Virus record (IMG/VR): IMGVR_UViG_3300028548_004895
Span: 1 to 27,765 of that record
Source: a virus
DNA: 27,765 nucleotides
Reading direction: 5' to 3' (one strand)
The notes beneath the pieces are model-generated. The model made no database searches, had not been told where the DNA came from, and was given only the letters and a program-made list of their open reading frames with translations. Every line of letters begins with the position of its first letter. The stretch's first letter is position 1. Below are positions 7,510 to 14,070 of this stretch, in pieces. Made by a program: the position numbers and the translations under genes.

Positions 7510-8973
7510 ATGTTACTCAAGGGCATGTTTGATTACGTCTATAAAACAAAACCGTACCAGCACCAAGATCAAGTTCTCAAAGTTTCCTGGGATAAGGAAA
7601 ACTGGGGGTTCTTTATGGAGATGGGGACCGGCAAGTCAAAGGTCTGCATTGATACCGCCTCGATGTTATACGAGCGAGGCGAGATTGACACGTTTATAGT
7701 TGTGGCCCCCAAAGGCGTTTACCGAAACTGGGCCAACATTGAGATACCGGCTCACATGCCTGATAGGGTGCTAGAAGGCTCCACCACGTCTGTTTGGCGA
7801 CCAAGCCCGACCAAGGCGGTCAAAGAAGAGCTACTTAGCCTCACGCGACCCGCAACCGGCTTCCGCATCCTCGTCATGAACGTCGAAGCGTTCAGCACGC
7901 AGAAGGGTCAAAGGTTTCTTGAAGCTGTGTTGAAGGCCTCCAACACCCTGCTGGCAATCGATGAATCCACTGCGATAAAATCTCCCAAGGCTTCACGGAC
8001 CAAGGCTTTGCTGAAACTGTCCTCGTTGGCGAAGTACAAAAGAATCCTAACGGGCTTTCCGGTGACGCAATCACCAATGGACCTGTGGTCGCAATGCCGG
8101 TTTATGGATGAAACCTTGTTGGGAGAATGCGGCAACAACTTCTTTCAGTTCCAATATCGCTACGCCGTCATGAATAAGCGCACGATGGGCGCCCACTCAT
8201 TTAATCAAATCGTCGGATATCGTAACCTCGAGGAACTTTCTGGTCTTTTGAAGAACTTTTCCTCGCGTGTCATGAAAGATGACTGCCTAGACCTGCCCAG
8301 TAAGATTTACATTCAGAGAAACGTTGCTTTGTCAACAGACCAAGAGCGGATCTATAACGATTTAAAGAAGTATGCCCTCGCGCACATCGAAGATGCGGAG
8401 TTTATGACCGCAACCAACGTCATGACCCAGCTTCTGCGGATGCAGCAGGTGCTGTCCGGGCACACAAAAGCCGACAGTGGAGAAACTATCGAGATCAAGG
8501 ACAACCGGCTCGATGAGCTCATTGGATGTCTTGAAGAATCCGAAGGCAAAGCTATCATCTGGTCACGGTTTAGATACGACATCAAACGTATCGCTGCCGC
8601 GCTGATCAAGAAATACGGACCAGGGTCCACGGTTACCTACTTCGGTGACACAACGGATGACGAGCGAACAGAGGCCATTGAGCGTTTTCAGAATGGTGAC
8701 GCTAGGTTCTTTATCGGCAATCCGCAGACGGGCGGTTACGGGATCACGCTTACCGCTGCAACGACAGTTATCTACTTTGCCAACAGCTTTGACCTAGCCG
8801 TGCGGATGCAGTCCGAAGACCGGGCGCATCGCATTGGCCAGACCAAACACGTCACATACATAGATCTAATTGCCGAAGGGACCATTGACGAACAGATCGT
8901 CAAAGCTCTCCGCGATAAAATGGACATCGCCAGTGTAGTGATGGGAGAAGAACTAAAGGAGTGGTTGAGATGA
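7510..8973 (+). CDS. SNF2-family DEAD/H-box helicase
   Basis: A 487-residue SNF2/SF2 ATPase, expected to translocate on or remodel duplex DNA. Visible motifs are motif I MEMGTGKSKV (36-45), motif II IDES (150-153, a DExx variant), motif III LTGFPVTQSP (180-189), motif V region GGYGITLTAA (408-417) and motif VI QSEDRAHRIGQ with arginine fingers (434-444). Such compact SNF2 proteins are common in phages and usually sit among replication genes. The start is uncertain: ATG at 7510 gives MLLKGMFDYV and ATG at 7525 gives MFDYVYKTKP, which matches the usual family beginning better. Neither has a good ribosome-binding site. It ends in an ATGA overlap with the next gene. Confidence 0.93.
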   Translation: MLLKGMFDYVYKTKPYQHQDQVLKVSWDKENWGFFMEMGTGKSKVCIDTASMLYERGEIDTFIVVAPKGVYRNWANIEIPAHMPDRVLEGSTTSVWRPSPTKAVKEELLSLTRPATGFRILVMNVEAFSTQKGQRFLEAVLKASNTLLAIDESTAIKSPKASRTKALLKLSSLAKYKRILTGFPVTQSPMDLWSQCRFMDETLLGECGNNFFQFQYRYAVMNKRTMGAHSFNQIVGYRNLEELSGLLKNFSSRVMKDDCLDLPSKIYIQRNVALSTDQERIYNDLKKYALAHIEDAEFMTATNVMTQLLRMQQVLSGHTKADSGETIEIKDNRLDELIGCLEESEGKAIIWSRFRYDIKRIAAALIKKYGPGSTVTYFGDTTDDERTEAIERFQNGDARFFIGNPQTGGYGITLTAATTVIYFANSFDLAVRMQSEDRAHRIGQTKHVTYIDLIAEGTIDEQIVKALRDKMDIASVVMGEELKEWLR

Positions 8974-9683
8974 CAGAAAGTCTAACATTCACTTGGCATG
9001 ACGTAGCTGGAGAAGCGCGTCCTTCGCCTACAACTCGTAAGAAACTGGACGAATGGAAACAGGCCGTAAAGCATCCGGATGGGTATTCAGACTTCGTGTA
9101 CTATCTGGATTTTTTGGGTGATGTTATTGGTGAGCTACAAAGAAAGTACGATTCGATCCTTGTAGCATCTCGTGATGCCGGTGAAGCTGTGATGGAATGG
9201 CGCCCCGCCAGTGTTCCTTTTTACGAGGTGTCCGAACAGGGTGACCTGCGGTTGCTGGTGAATAGATCGAACAGGGTCGCGGGAACGGCCCTCAAGGGGT
9301 CCGTAAAACAAAAAGGCGGATACAGGCAATACAAGATTTGGGTTGGGGGGAAGGCTACTACTGTCACTTCCCACCGCGAGGTGTTGATTGCTTTTGTAGG
9401 GCCTCCCCCGTCTCCGTCCCACCAGTGCGCTCACTGGGACGGGGACCCTGGTAACAACCATTACAGTAACCTGCGGTGGGCGACTGCGGCAGAAAACACC
9501 GCAGACAAAGTTAGACACGGTCGGCACAGAAAGGGTCGAAGGAGTCTTACCGAAGAACAGGTATTAAAGATTAGGGCTTTGCGAGACAGAGGAAAGTCCT
9601 ACGCGGAAATTCAAGAAATCTTCCCTGTGTCAAAGGGAAACCTGAGTGCCATAATTAACCGGAAGACTTGGGACTACATTTAG
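8970..9683 (+). CDS. HNH homing-type endonuclease with fused N-terminal phage domain
   Basis: A 237-residue protein. Residues 1-75 (TFTWHDVAGEARPSPTTRKK onward, then YSDFVYYLDFLGDVIGELQ) look like a separate small helical phage protein. From about residue 77, EWRPASVPFYEVSEQGDLR matches a NUMOD4 domain, and an HNH_3-type nuclease follows, with SHREVLIAFVG (134-144), CAHWDGDPGNN (153-163) and NLRWATAAENT (167-177). The C-terminal SLTEEQVLKIRALRDRGKSY is a helix-turn-helix of the kind that guides homing endonucleases to their target. The start at 8970 has AAAGGAG about 8 nt upstream and an ATGA overlap with the SNF2 stop. It probably arose when a homing endonuclease inserted into a resident small gene. 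Confidence 0.9.
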   Translation: MTESLTFTWHDVAGEARPSPTTRKKLDEWKQAVKHPDGYSDFVYYLDFLGDVIGELQRKYDSILVASRDAGEAVMEWRPASVPFYEVSEQGDLRLLVNRSNRVAGTALKGSVKQKGGYRQYKIWVGGKATTVTSHREVLIAFVGPPPSPSHQCAHWDGDPGNNHYSNLRWATAAENTADKVRHGRHRKGRRSLTEEQVLKIRALRDRGKSYAEIQEIFPVSKGNLSAIINRKTWDYI

Positions 9684-9724
9684 AAGGTAGCCCGACAAGT
9701 CTTACCATTTAAAGGAGATTACAG

Positions 9725-9910
9725 ATGCCTGATATCAAGAAGTATAAGTCCGTTGCCGTGCCTATCCCGACATGGGAGAAGCTCTGGAAAATGGCTGACA
9801 AAAACCACCGTTCGCCAGCACAGCAGATTGCTTTCCTGGTGCAAGCCACGGAGAATAACCCCAGTGACGCCGAAGTCTTGGCCCTTCTTAATGTTGGAGT
9901 AAAAGCATGA
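9725..9910 (+). CDS. Small ribbon-helix-helix-like protein
   Basis: A 61-residue protein with a KYKSVAVPIPTWEKLWKMAD region. A short beta strand is followed by two helices (TWEKLWKMADKNHRSPAQQIAFLV), which is the layout of Arc/CopG/MetJ-type ribbon-helix-helix DNA-binding proteins. A strong ribosome-binding site (AAAGGAG) lies 8 nt before the ATG. It overlaps the next gene by 4 nt (ATGA). It may be a small regulator of this early cluster; a structural small protein cannot be excluded, because the family match rests on the predicted secondary-structure pattern only. Confidence 0.65.
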   Translation: MPDIKKYKSVAVPIPTWEKLWKMADKNHRSPAQQIAFLVQATENNPSDAEVLALLNVGVKA

Positions 9911-10188
9911 CCGACGAAACACGCGAGAACGCCTTTGATAATTTCTATCGCAACGTGAATGAACTCGTCAGTGAGGCCGACAGCCTACCTTCTCAGGGTA
10001 AATCCGTTGTTCTGTTCCGTATAGCACTTGAAGCAGCAGAGAAAGAAGAAGGTTTCTTGTCAGCTGTGCATCTAATGTCTCGTCTTCTAACCTCAACATT
10101 AGAAGTGCTGGCAGAAACGGATGATTTGGATTCCAGCTTTGAAGACATTCTGAGTGATTGGGACCAAAGCACGGCAAAGCCCAACTAA
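9907..10188 (+). CDS. Hypothetical acidic helical protein
   Basis: A 93-residue protein, acidic and probably all-helical, with a coiled-coil-like middle (FRIALEAAEKEEGFLSAVHL) and a very acidic C-terminus (ETDDLDSSFEDILSDWD). No known motif was seen. It is translationally coupled to the preceding ribbon-helix-helix-like gene by an ATGA overlap, and its 3' end overlaps the XRE gene. The pairing of a basic DNA-binding-like protein with an acidic partner is reminiscent of antitoxin or anti-repressor arrangements, but nothing else supports that. Confidence 0.6.
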   Translation: MTDETRENAFDNFYRNVNELVSEADSLPSQGKSVVLFRIALEAAEKEEGFLSAVHLMSRLLTSTLEVLAETDDLDSSFEDILSDWDQSTAKPN

Positions 10189-10414
10189 ATTGGAACGATT
10201 GTCTCCACAATGGTCGGTTATATTGTACGACATCAGAAAGGAGTCCGGTCTTACCCGGACTCAACTTTCTAAGGCGTCAGGCATTGCGCCCAGCACTATT
10301 GAGAACTATGAAATGGAGAAGATCGGACAACCCTCTATTTATAAGGTTGAGATACTTCTCAGGGCCATGGGCTACGATTTAGATGCCATCAAGCAACCAA
10401 TCGATCACCCCTGA
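10154..10414 (+). CDS. XRE/Cro-CI-type helix-turn-helix regulator
   Basis: An 86-residue protein with a clear XRE helix-turn-helix: VILYDIRKESGLTRTQLSKA, then SGIAPSTIENYE, then the last helix with ILLRAMGYDLDAI. The GLTRTQLSKASGIAPSTI segment is the usual DNA-reading pair of helices. The first start codon is a GTG at 10154, inside the preceding gene; a TTG at 10190, just after that gene's stop, is an alternative and would trim 12 residues. This is the only repressor-like protein in the window and a candidate for control of the early operons or of lytic versus latent growth. Its gene converges with, and overlaps by 10 bp, a small minus-strand gene. Confidence 0.85.
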   Translation: MIGTKARQSPTKLERLSPQWSVILYDIRKESGLTRTQLSKASGIAPSTIENYEMEKIGQPSIYKVEILLRAMGYDLDAIKQPIDHP

Positions 10415-10548
10415 CCACGGCGCTTCTTACACGAACCCTGGTGACAGGATCTTGGACCCAACTTCTTGCGAAGGTTCAAGGGATAAGCGTTGTTGCGGCG
10501 TCGGGCTCTCGTCCGCCCTTCATGGTTCATTGTTGTCTTTTTAGCCAC
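10405..10548 (-). CDS. Very small basic protein (47 aa), hypothetical
   Basis: A GTG start immediately follows the stop of the upstream zinc-ribbon gene (TAAGTG), with a GGGGGT ribosome-binding candidate just upstream. The product would be 47 residues, strongly basic, with an arginine cluster (RTRARRRNN), a LNLRKKLGPRS segment and a final CHQGSCKKRRGQG. The Cys/His and basic tail suggest nucleic-acid binding. Stop-start adjacency and orientation in the operon favour a real gene, but its shortness and biased composition keep confidence low. Confidence 0.4.
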   Translation of the reverse strand: MAKKTTMNHEGRTRARRRNNAYPLNLRKKLGPRSCHQGSCKKRRGQG

Positions 10549-10824
10549 TTACTTACCCCCCGCCTTTTCCTCAAGAAGCCAATCGTACTTTTTGCTAGCT
10601 TTTCTGCATTTTGGGCAGACCCGAGAAGACCAACCAAAGTGTTTAACGTGGGTGCCTTGAAAGCACTTCGGGCAATAGACTGTTTTGCCTTTCTTACCGG
10701 CATGGGTCCATTTCGGAATAGGCTTTAAATTTGACCCTTTGCCGCGCTGGATCGATCCTAGATATTTCACTGGAGGCAAAACTTCGGGTGAACGTCCTAG
10801 CCAATTAATAATCTTAAAGAGCAT
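10549..10824 (-). CDS. Small zinc-ribbon protein
   Basis: A 91-residue basic protein. The C-terminal half holds a classical zinc ribbon: YCPKC (about 50-54) and VCPKC (about 69-73), separated by a short hairpin with WSSR. The N-terminal half has a KIINWLGRSPEVLPPVKYLG segment followed by basic residues. AAAGGA lies 9 nt before the ATG, which supports the start. It is third from last in the minus-strand operon of 10.4-13.7 kb. The ribbon suggests binding to DNA, RNA or a protein partner; the specific role is not known. Confidence 0.7.
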   Translation of the reverse strand: MLFKIINWLGRSPEVLPPVKYLGSIQRGKGSNLKPIPKWTHAGKKGKTVYCPKCFQGTHVKHFGWSSRVCPKCRKASKKYDWLLEEKAGGK

Positions 10825-10847
10825 GAGTTGTGTTCCTTTCTATGTTT

Positions 10848-11135
10848 CTAATTAAAGGTGCGACCACCAAGAAGCCTTGTCCAAGATTCCTCGGCATCTT
10901 CTAGCTCGTTGTAATTCTCAGGTTTTATCCCTCGTGATCGAGCATTTGCTCTACCGTCTTGCAAAGCAATTGACATTATACTGGACTGCTTTTTTCTTTT
11001 CTTGTCCTCCCGCTGCTTTTTCATATGAGCCGACACGATTTGCTGCTCTCGATAAAGCTGCTCAAAACATTCTTGATGATACTCGCGGCCCACGCTTTCC
11101 TTCAAGCAACGAGGGCAGTTAAATTTTCTCTTCAT
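10848..11135 (-). CDS. Small zinc-binding hypothetical protein
   Basis: A 95-residue protein starting MKRKFNCPRCLKE, with CPRC paired to HQEC about 11 residues later as a plausible zinc site. A long basic and charged helix follows (MKKQREDKKRKKQSS), then a mixed C-terminal part with NELEDAEESWTRLLG. The start is inside the stop of the upstream gene (ATGA), with GAGG very close. The combination of a small zinc knuckle and a lysine-rich helix suggests a nucleic-acid-associated adaptor. The function is unknown. Confidence 0.65.
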   Translation of the reverse strand: MKRKFNCPRCLKESVGREYHQECFEQLYREQQIVSAHMKKQREDKKRKKQSSIMSIALQDGRANARSRGIKPENYNELEDAEESWTRLLGGRTFN

Positions 11136-11323
11136 ACCTCGACCTGATTAAGCGGGGATTCCTTTAAATATTTCTCGCTAATAATATGAAGCGGCGGACT
11201 GATTCCTCGAATGTGCGTAGCCTCATCTGTCATAGTATGCGCCATCCAAAACCCCTGACCCATATGTTGGATAAGACGCCAGTGGCGACCGTTGTCGCTG
11301 TAAACTAAATCTCCTACTTCCAC
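11132..11323 (-). CDS. Small hypothetical protein, SH3-like beta pattern
   Basis: A 63-residue protein with a GTG start and AAAGGAG about 8 nt upstream. The sequence opens MEVGDLVYSDNGRHWRLIQH, followed by GQGFWMAHTM and HIRGISPPLHI, a pattern of short beta strands that resembles small SH3-like barrels. No catalytic residues are evident. It sits between the cytosine methyltransferase (3' end 2 bp away) and the zinc protein (ATGA overlap), so it is part of the same transcript. Confidence 0.65.
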   Translation of the reverse strand: MEVGDLVYSDNGRHWRLIQHMGQGFWMAHTMTDEATHIRGISPPLHIISEKYLKESPLNQVEV

Positions 11324-11325
11324 AA

Positions 11326-12294
11326 TTATTCTCCTTTCGTTTGATTAATGTAAGTACCGGCTATTGCTTGTCCGATTTCTTGCGCGATCTGCGGGACGAT
11401 GCTGTTTCCCAACGCACGGAGTTGAGATACTCGGTTGGGTAGCCCATCAACCAGGCGACCCACTGCGGGTTCAAACTCCCACCACTCTTCTGGTCGGTTA
11501 GCTGGCCACTCCTCGCCATGTAATTCAGACTTCCCGTTCCCGCTCTGTCGCCGCTCCGTTCCCCGCCGCCGGTCGATGTGACCGGGGTCGGCCACATCCT
11601 GACCCACCGATCCAAGCTCACGGACTTGTTCGTCTCGTAGTTGAGCTTGCCCGTGCTGGGCGTCAGGTTCGTGTTCTGTCGCTCGATGTGATCCATGGTC
11701 GTCGGGGTCGGTATCATGTGGTGCGGCTTCGCTCCCCCCAAACCCAAACCCCAACTGCCGCTGTCCCGCGTTGCCATCGAAGGTGCCATCTGGTTCGCTT
11801 TGGCTGTCGGAGTGTGCAACAACCCAGACGCGCTGTCTGAGGTGCGGGGCGCCTGTCGCGCAAGCTGGAATATTAAACGTCCTTGTGGCGTAGCCTTCGC
11901 CTTCCAAGTCAGTGAGTACTTCGTCCAAGCCCAGTTTGATGAGCCCAACAACGTTTTCTCCAACAACCCAAGTGGGCCGGAGTTCCCGGATAACTCTAAG
12001 CATTTCTGGCCAGAGATGGCGGGGGTCGTCTTGGGCAAGCTGTCTTCCGGCTTGGGAAAATGGCTGGCAAGGGAACCCTCCGCAAACAAGGTCGGGTCGG
12101 GCGTCGGGGAAATCGGATCGTCGGGCATTTCTTATGTCATCCAATATGGGTACGTCGGGCCAGTGATGATTCAACACCGCTTGGCAAAATGGATCCTGCT
12201 CCACGAAACAGGTTGTGCGGAAATGCCCAGTCGCCTCGAGGCCCCGAGCAAATCCACCTATTCCGGTAAACAGATCAACCGTTGTTAAAGTCAC
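11326..12294 (-). CDS. DNA cytosine-C5 methyltransferase
   Basis: A 322-residue C5-methyltransferase, expected to methylate cytosine in phage DNA with S-adenosylmethionine and so protect it from host restriction. The motifs are I DLFTGIGGFARGLE (7-20), IV GGFPCQPFSQAG with catalytic C76 (72-83), VI ENV (E113), VIII LRQRVWVVAH (152-161), and a C-terminal motif X LRALGNSIVPQIA. The target-recognition region (about 165-265) is Gly/His/Asp-rich and coincides with a second reading frame that encodes another recognisable protein. The GTG start at 12294 overlaps the upstream stop as GTGA. An upstream extension in frame exists but has no family character. Confidence 0.94.
   Translation of the reverse strand: MTLTTVDLFTGIGGFARGLEATGHFRTTCFVEQDPFCQAVLNHHWPDVPILDDIRNARRSDFPDARPDLVCGGFPCQPFSQAGRQLAQDDPRHLWPEMLRVIRELRPTWVVGENVVGLIKLGLDEVLTDLEGEGYATRTFNIPACATGAPHLRQRVWVVAHSDSQSEPDGTFDGNAGQRQLGFGFGGSEAAPHDTDPDDHGSHRATEHEPDAQHGQAQLRDEQVRELGSVGQDVADPGHIDRRRGTERRQSGNGKSELHGEEWPANRPEEWWEFEPAVGRLVDGLPNRVSQLRALGNSIVPQIAQEIGQAIAGTYINQTKGE
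11361..12128 (-). CDS. Nested overlapping gene inside the C5 methyltransferase, phage family of unknown function
   Basis: A 255-residue frame runs on the same strand as, and entirely inside, the methyltransferase gene. Its product is not random. It reads AISGQKCLELSGNSGPLGLL (37-56), SLTWKAKATPQGRLIFQLA (72-90), PRTSDSASGLLHTPTA (94-109), repeated (M)xPTPxT segments near 139 and 179, and GGSLNPQWVAWLMGYPTEY (216-234), ending SRRSRKKSDKQ. This order matches a phage protein family I recall being annotated separately or as a methyltransferase-like protein: SGxKCLEL, LTWKxKATPxGRxxFQL, WPTP, LNPxWVxWLMGxP. Either the locus is dual-coding or the family reflects conserved overprinting. The ATG at 12128 has only a weak upstream GGA; expression is unproven. 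Confidence 0.5.
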   Translation of the reverse strand: MPDDPISPTPDPTLFAEGSLASHFPKPEDSLPKTTPAISGQKCLELSGNSGPLGLLEKTLLGSSNWAWTKYSLTWKAKATPQGRLIFQLARQAPRTSDSASGLLHTPTAKANQMAPSMATRDSGSWGLGLGGAKPHHMIPTPTTMDHIERQNTNLTPSTGKLNYETNKSVSLDRWVRMWPTPVTSTGGGERSGDRAGTGSLNYMARSGQLTDQKSGGSLNPQWVAWLMGYPTEYLNSVRWETASSRRSRKKSDKQ

Positions 12295-12419
12295 CAGATA
12301 CCCATGGCCATGCCCACGGCCGAAATAACGCTTCCCAACACAATCATCCAAAAATATTGGGGTCCCATCCTACTTTCCCAGTTCTTCTTTTGCTTCACGC
12401 GTTTCCATAGATTTTTCAT
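12291..12419 (-). CDS. Single-pass small membrane protein (42 aa)
   Basis: The start at 12419 has AAGGTGAG about 5 nt upstream. The product begins with a basic segment (MKNLWKRVKQKKNWESRM) and continues with one hydrophobic helix (YFWMIVLGSVISAVGMAMGI, 22-41), giving an N-in topology. Its stop overlaps the methyltransferase GTG start by 4 nt, and its 5' part overlaps the preceding 53-aa gene by 50 nt in another frame. The role is unknown. Small single-pass phage proteins of this type can act at the inner membrane, for example in host takeover or lysis timing. Confidence 0.6.
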   Translation of the reverse strand: MKNLWKRVKQKKNWESRMGPQYFWMIVLGSVISAVGMAMGIW

Positions 12420-12531
12420 CGATCTCACCTTGGCTGTTGCAACTCGGGCAGTCGTCGTACACCGACCCCGTTCCGCTGTCAGACACGTCAATAGGAATGT
12501 AGCCATCACCGTGGCACTCGTTACAAATCAT
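12370..12531 (-). CDS. DnaJ-type zinc-finger mini-protein (53 aa)
   Basis: A 53-residue product that begins MICNECHGDGYIPID and continues with DDCPSCNSQGEID, ending in a charged tail. CNECHGDG and CPSCNSQG are two CxxCxGxG-type motifs, the repeated unit of the DnaJ cysteine-rich zinc finger, here as a single zinc-binding half. The ATG lies inside the stop of the upstream 57-aa gene (ATGA overlap). In free form such mini-fingers may bind other proteins or replication factors. The 3' end overlaps the next membrane-protein gene by 50 nt, an unusually long overlap. Confidence 0.7.
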   Translation of the reverse strand: MICNECHGDGYIPIDVSDSGTGSVYDDCPSCNSQGEIDEKSMETREAKEELGK

Positions 12532-12701
12532 ATGTCTAAATCCTTAATCATCTTTGAACTAAGATTCGTTTCAATATCATGGCTTCCGTCGCTCAACATC
12601 ACATCATAGCGCGGGTTGTCTTGAAATGTGCGACCAACAATTGTGGCGACCTTTTCGTTACCGTCGATTATTGCAATCACGCGCTGGTTAAGCTCGTACA
12701 T
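12528..12701 (-). CDS. Small hypothetical protein (57 aa)
   Basis: The ATG at 12701 is preceded by GGGAG at a good distance, while the frame upstream runs through the neighbouring methyltransferase gene and has no coding character. The product, MYELNQRVIAIIDGNEKVAT followed by VGRTFQDNPRYDVMLSDG, looks like a small beta-rich (SH3-like) domain. It overlaps the methyltransferase-like gene by 14 nt and the zinc-finger mini-gene by 4 nt. No function is assigned. Confidence 0.6.
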   Translation of the reverse strand: MYELNQRVIAIIDGNEKVATIVGRTFQDNPRYDVMLSDGSHDIETNLSSKMIKDLDI

Positions 12702-13437
12702 TGGTTTCTCCCAAAAAGTTAGATACATGCTCCAAACACACCGACCTCGCAAACCCGCGCGGGGTCGCACTGCGAATGTTCTTGGTCCGAAGAGACTTGC
12801 CACCCGTCTTGCCAGCCACAGGTGAGAAGTTTCCGTTCTTCGTCGGATCAGCGCGGTCATAGACAAGTGTCAAATGATCCACACGACGCTTCGTGGGCAT
12901 ACGAAAACCGCCGCCGGTCCAAAGACAAGTCTTCTTCCGGTAACCGTCACGCGGGGGAATCACATCAGGCCAACGCGGATGCACGTCGTCCTCCGGCAAG
13001 TAACCTCCAAAATCACACGGGTCGAACTTGTGATCCGGCTTGCGCCATAACCGTGACAACGCACCAATCGGATTCTCCACGTAGTATGGGCAACCCAAAG
13101 CATCACCAACCAAAGCACACTGACGAGCATGACCCGCAGCCTCAATCTGAAAATCAGGATCAGCCTCGGCCTTGCCCTTCCACCAACGTGCGCCAGAAGA
13201 CGCAAGGTCAGTGCATGGCGGGAACGCAGACATGAAACATGCATTGGTGCCGTGTCGGGCAATGATCTCTAACAAGGTCTGGATATCGTGCAGGTCAGCA
13301 TGAACGTAAGTGGTCGATCCGTCCGTCCGAATACCCTCGTGCTGGATGTCGTAAGCGAAGCACTGATAACCAGCCTCGGCCCACGGACGCAAAGCCTCGC
13401 CCGTGTAGTCGTATAATGAAATGACGTGGTTTCTCAT
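12688..13437 (-). CDS. DNA cytosine methyltransferase-like protein (PPC-type, phage)
   Basis: A 249-residue protein with a Rossmann-like start (ISLYDYTGEALRPWAEAGYQ, 6-25), an AFPPCTDLASSGARWW block with C75 in the position of the C5-methyltransferase nucleophile, and a VENP motif (E121). It lacks the classic PCQ form and ends with a basic, zinc-poor tail. This PPCTxLAxSGARW family is usually annotated as a phage cytosine methyltransferase. In contrast to the 322-aa neighbour it has no recognisable separate target domain, so it could act on a nucleotide or a short motif. It is coupled to the upstream 101-aa gene by an ATGA overlap. Confidence 0.75.
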   Translation of the reverse strand: MRNHVISLYDYTGEALRPWAEAGYQCFAYDIQHEGIRTDGSTTYVHADLHDIQTLLEIIARHGTNACFMSAFPPCTDLASSGARWWKGKAEADPDFQIEAAGHARQCALVGDALGCPYYVENPIGALSRLWRKPDHKFDPCDFGGYLPEDDVHPRWPDVIPPRDGYRKKTCLWTGGGFRMPTKRRVDHLTLVYDRADPTKNGNFSPVAGKTGGKSLRTKNIRSATPRGFARSVCLEHVSNFLGETNVRA

Positions 13438-13739
13438 ATCACCACCTCGTCAATTAGATTGTAGTATCCGGCGATGATTTCGCTCTGAAGTTCGTCCTCG
13501 CTGATTTCCGCAGAGGAATCCCAACCGTCTACAAGGCATATCAGGGTGTAGTAATACGAGGTGACAGCGCGATCATCCATCTGGCGAGTTTCAGTGCGAG
13601 ACAGAACCCGCTCCTTAATGCGTATGTGAGCATAGCCAAGATTCGTGTGGTCCATAATGTGGGTCATCTCATCTGAGTTCTGACCCAAATCATCAGCGTT
13701 ATATATATCGCGGCGCTGGTAGGTTGATCCAATGAACAT
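13434..13739 (-). CDS. Hypothetical protein, first gene of the minus-strand methyltransferase operon
   Basis: A 101-residue protein without a recognised domain. It opens MFIGSTYQRRDIYNADDLGQ, has a TNLGYAHIRIKERVLSRTET strand-rich middle, and an acidic end (DSSAEISEDELQSEIIAGYY). AAAGGA lies upstream of the ATG, and a good -35/-10 pair (TTGACC-N18-TACTTT) is located about 40-70 bp upstream. It is the promoter-proximal gene of the ten-gene minus-strand operon ending near 10405. The ending overlaps the methyltransferase-like gene by 4 nt. Confidence 0.65.
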   Translation of the reverse strand: MFIGSTYQRRDIYNADDLGQNSDEMTHIMDHTNLGYAHIRIKERVLSRTETRQMDDRAVTSYYYTLICLVDGWDSSAEISEDELQSEIIAGYYNLIDEVVI

Positions 13740-13780
13740 TGTCTTTCTTCCTTTCTAGGTTTGTGACTCGGTACTGAGTT

Positions 13781-13810
13781 AAAGTAGCATGTTTCATGGA
13801 CCACGGTCAA
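13781..13810 (-). promoter_or_regulatory. Sigma70-type promoter for the minus-strand 13.7 to 10.4 kb operon
   Basis: On the minus strand TTGACC (13805-13810) is followed after 18 nt by TACTTT (13781-13786). The predicted start of transcription lies about 35 nt upstream of the first ATG (13739). The same TTGACx-N18-TACTTT arrangement is seen before the GP88-like gene at 16.0 kb, so both may belong to one promoter class. Confidence 0.6.
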
Positions 13811-13885
13811 ATGTTCGCCGTTACGTATATACAGGCAAATTCAAAAAACAGTTTTGAAAATAGAATTATGGGTGCAAAAAAGTGT

Positions 13886-13996
13886 AAAAGTGTAACGGGA
13901 GCTGAAAACAGGTGGTAACACGTTGAAATATATCAGTACTACTCGTTACACTCTCGTTACACCCCGTTACACTTCAAGGCTTCCCGTTACACTTTT
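13886..13996. repeat. GTTACAC iteron cluster with 15-bp inverted repeat
   Basis: CGTTACAC occurs at 13944-13951, 13955-13962, 13965-13972 and 13985-13992, and its reverse complement at 13890-13897. The outermost copies form an exact 15-bp inverted repeat: AAAAGTGTAACGGGA (13886-13900) and its complement (13982-13996). Spacings of about 10 bp between inner copies place them on the same face of the helix. The cluster lies in the divergent gap between the early-type minus operon and the terminase side. Such iterons are expected for a replication-initiator or repressor binding site, so this is a candidate origin or control region. The protein that binds it is unknown. Confidence 0.6.
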
Positions 13997-14012
13997 CTAG
14001 CCGAACGGAGGT

Positions 14013-14041
14013 TTGACGATTGTTGGAAACAGGGTTAGTTT
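14013..14041 (+). promoter_or_regulatory. Possible promoter for terminase small subunit gene
   Basis: TTGACG (14013-14018) is followed after 17 nt by TAGTTT (14036-14041), about 30 nt before the gene. The -35 is good and the -10 is weak. The rest of the 13740-14070 gap holds the iterons and AT-rich sequence with no supported gene. Confidence 0.35.
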
Positions 14042-14070
14042 TGAGAATGCTCGTATATAGGAATAGCTAG

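Noticed and set aside
12822-13235. Plus-strand frame opposite the PPC-type methyltransferase-like gene
   Set aside because: Gln/Ser/Arg/Pro-rich antisense shadow with no domain; the sense strand has a coherent protein.
13811-13918. Plus-strand 35-codon frame in the divergent gap
   Set aside because: No ribosome-binding site, no recognisable sequence, and it runs through the iteron region.
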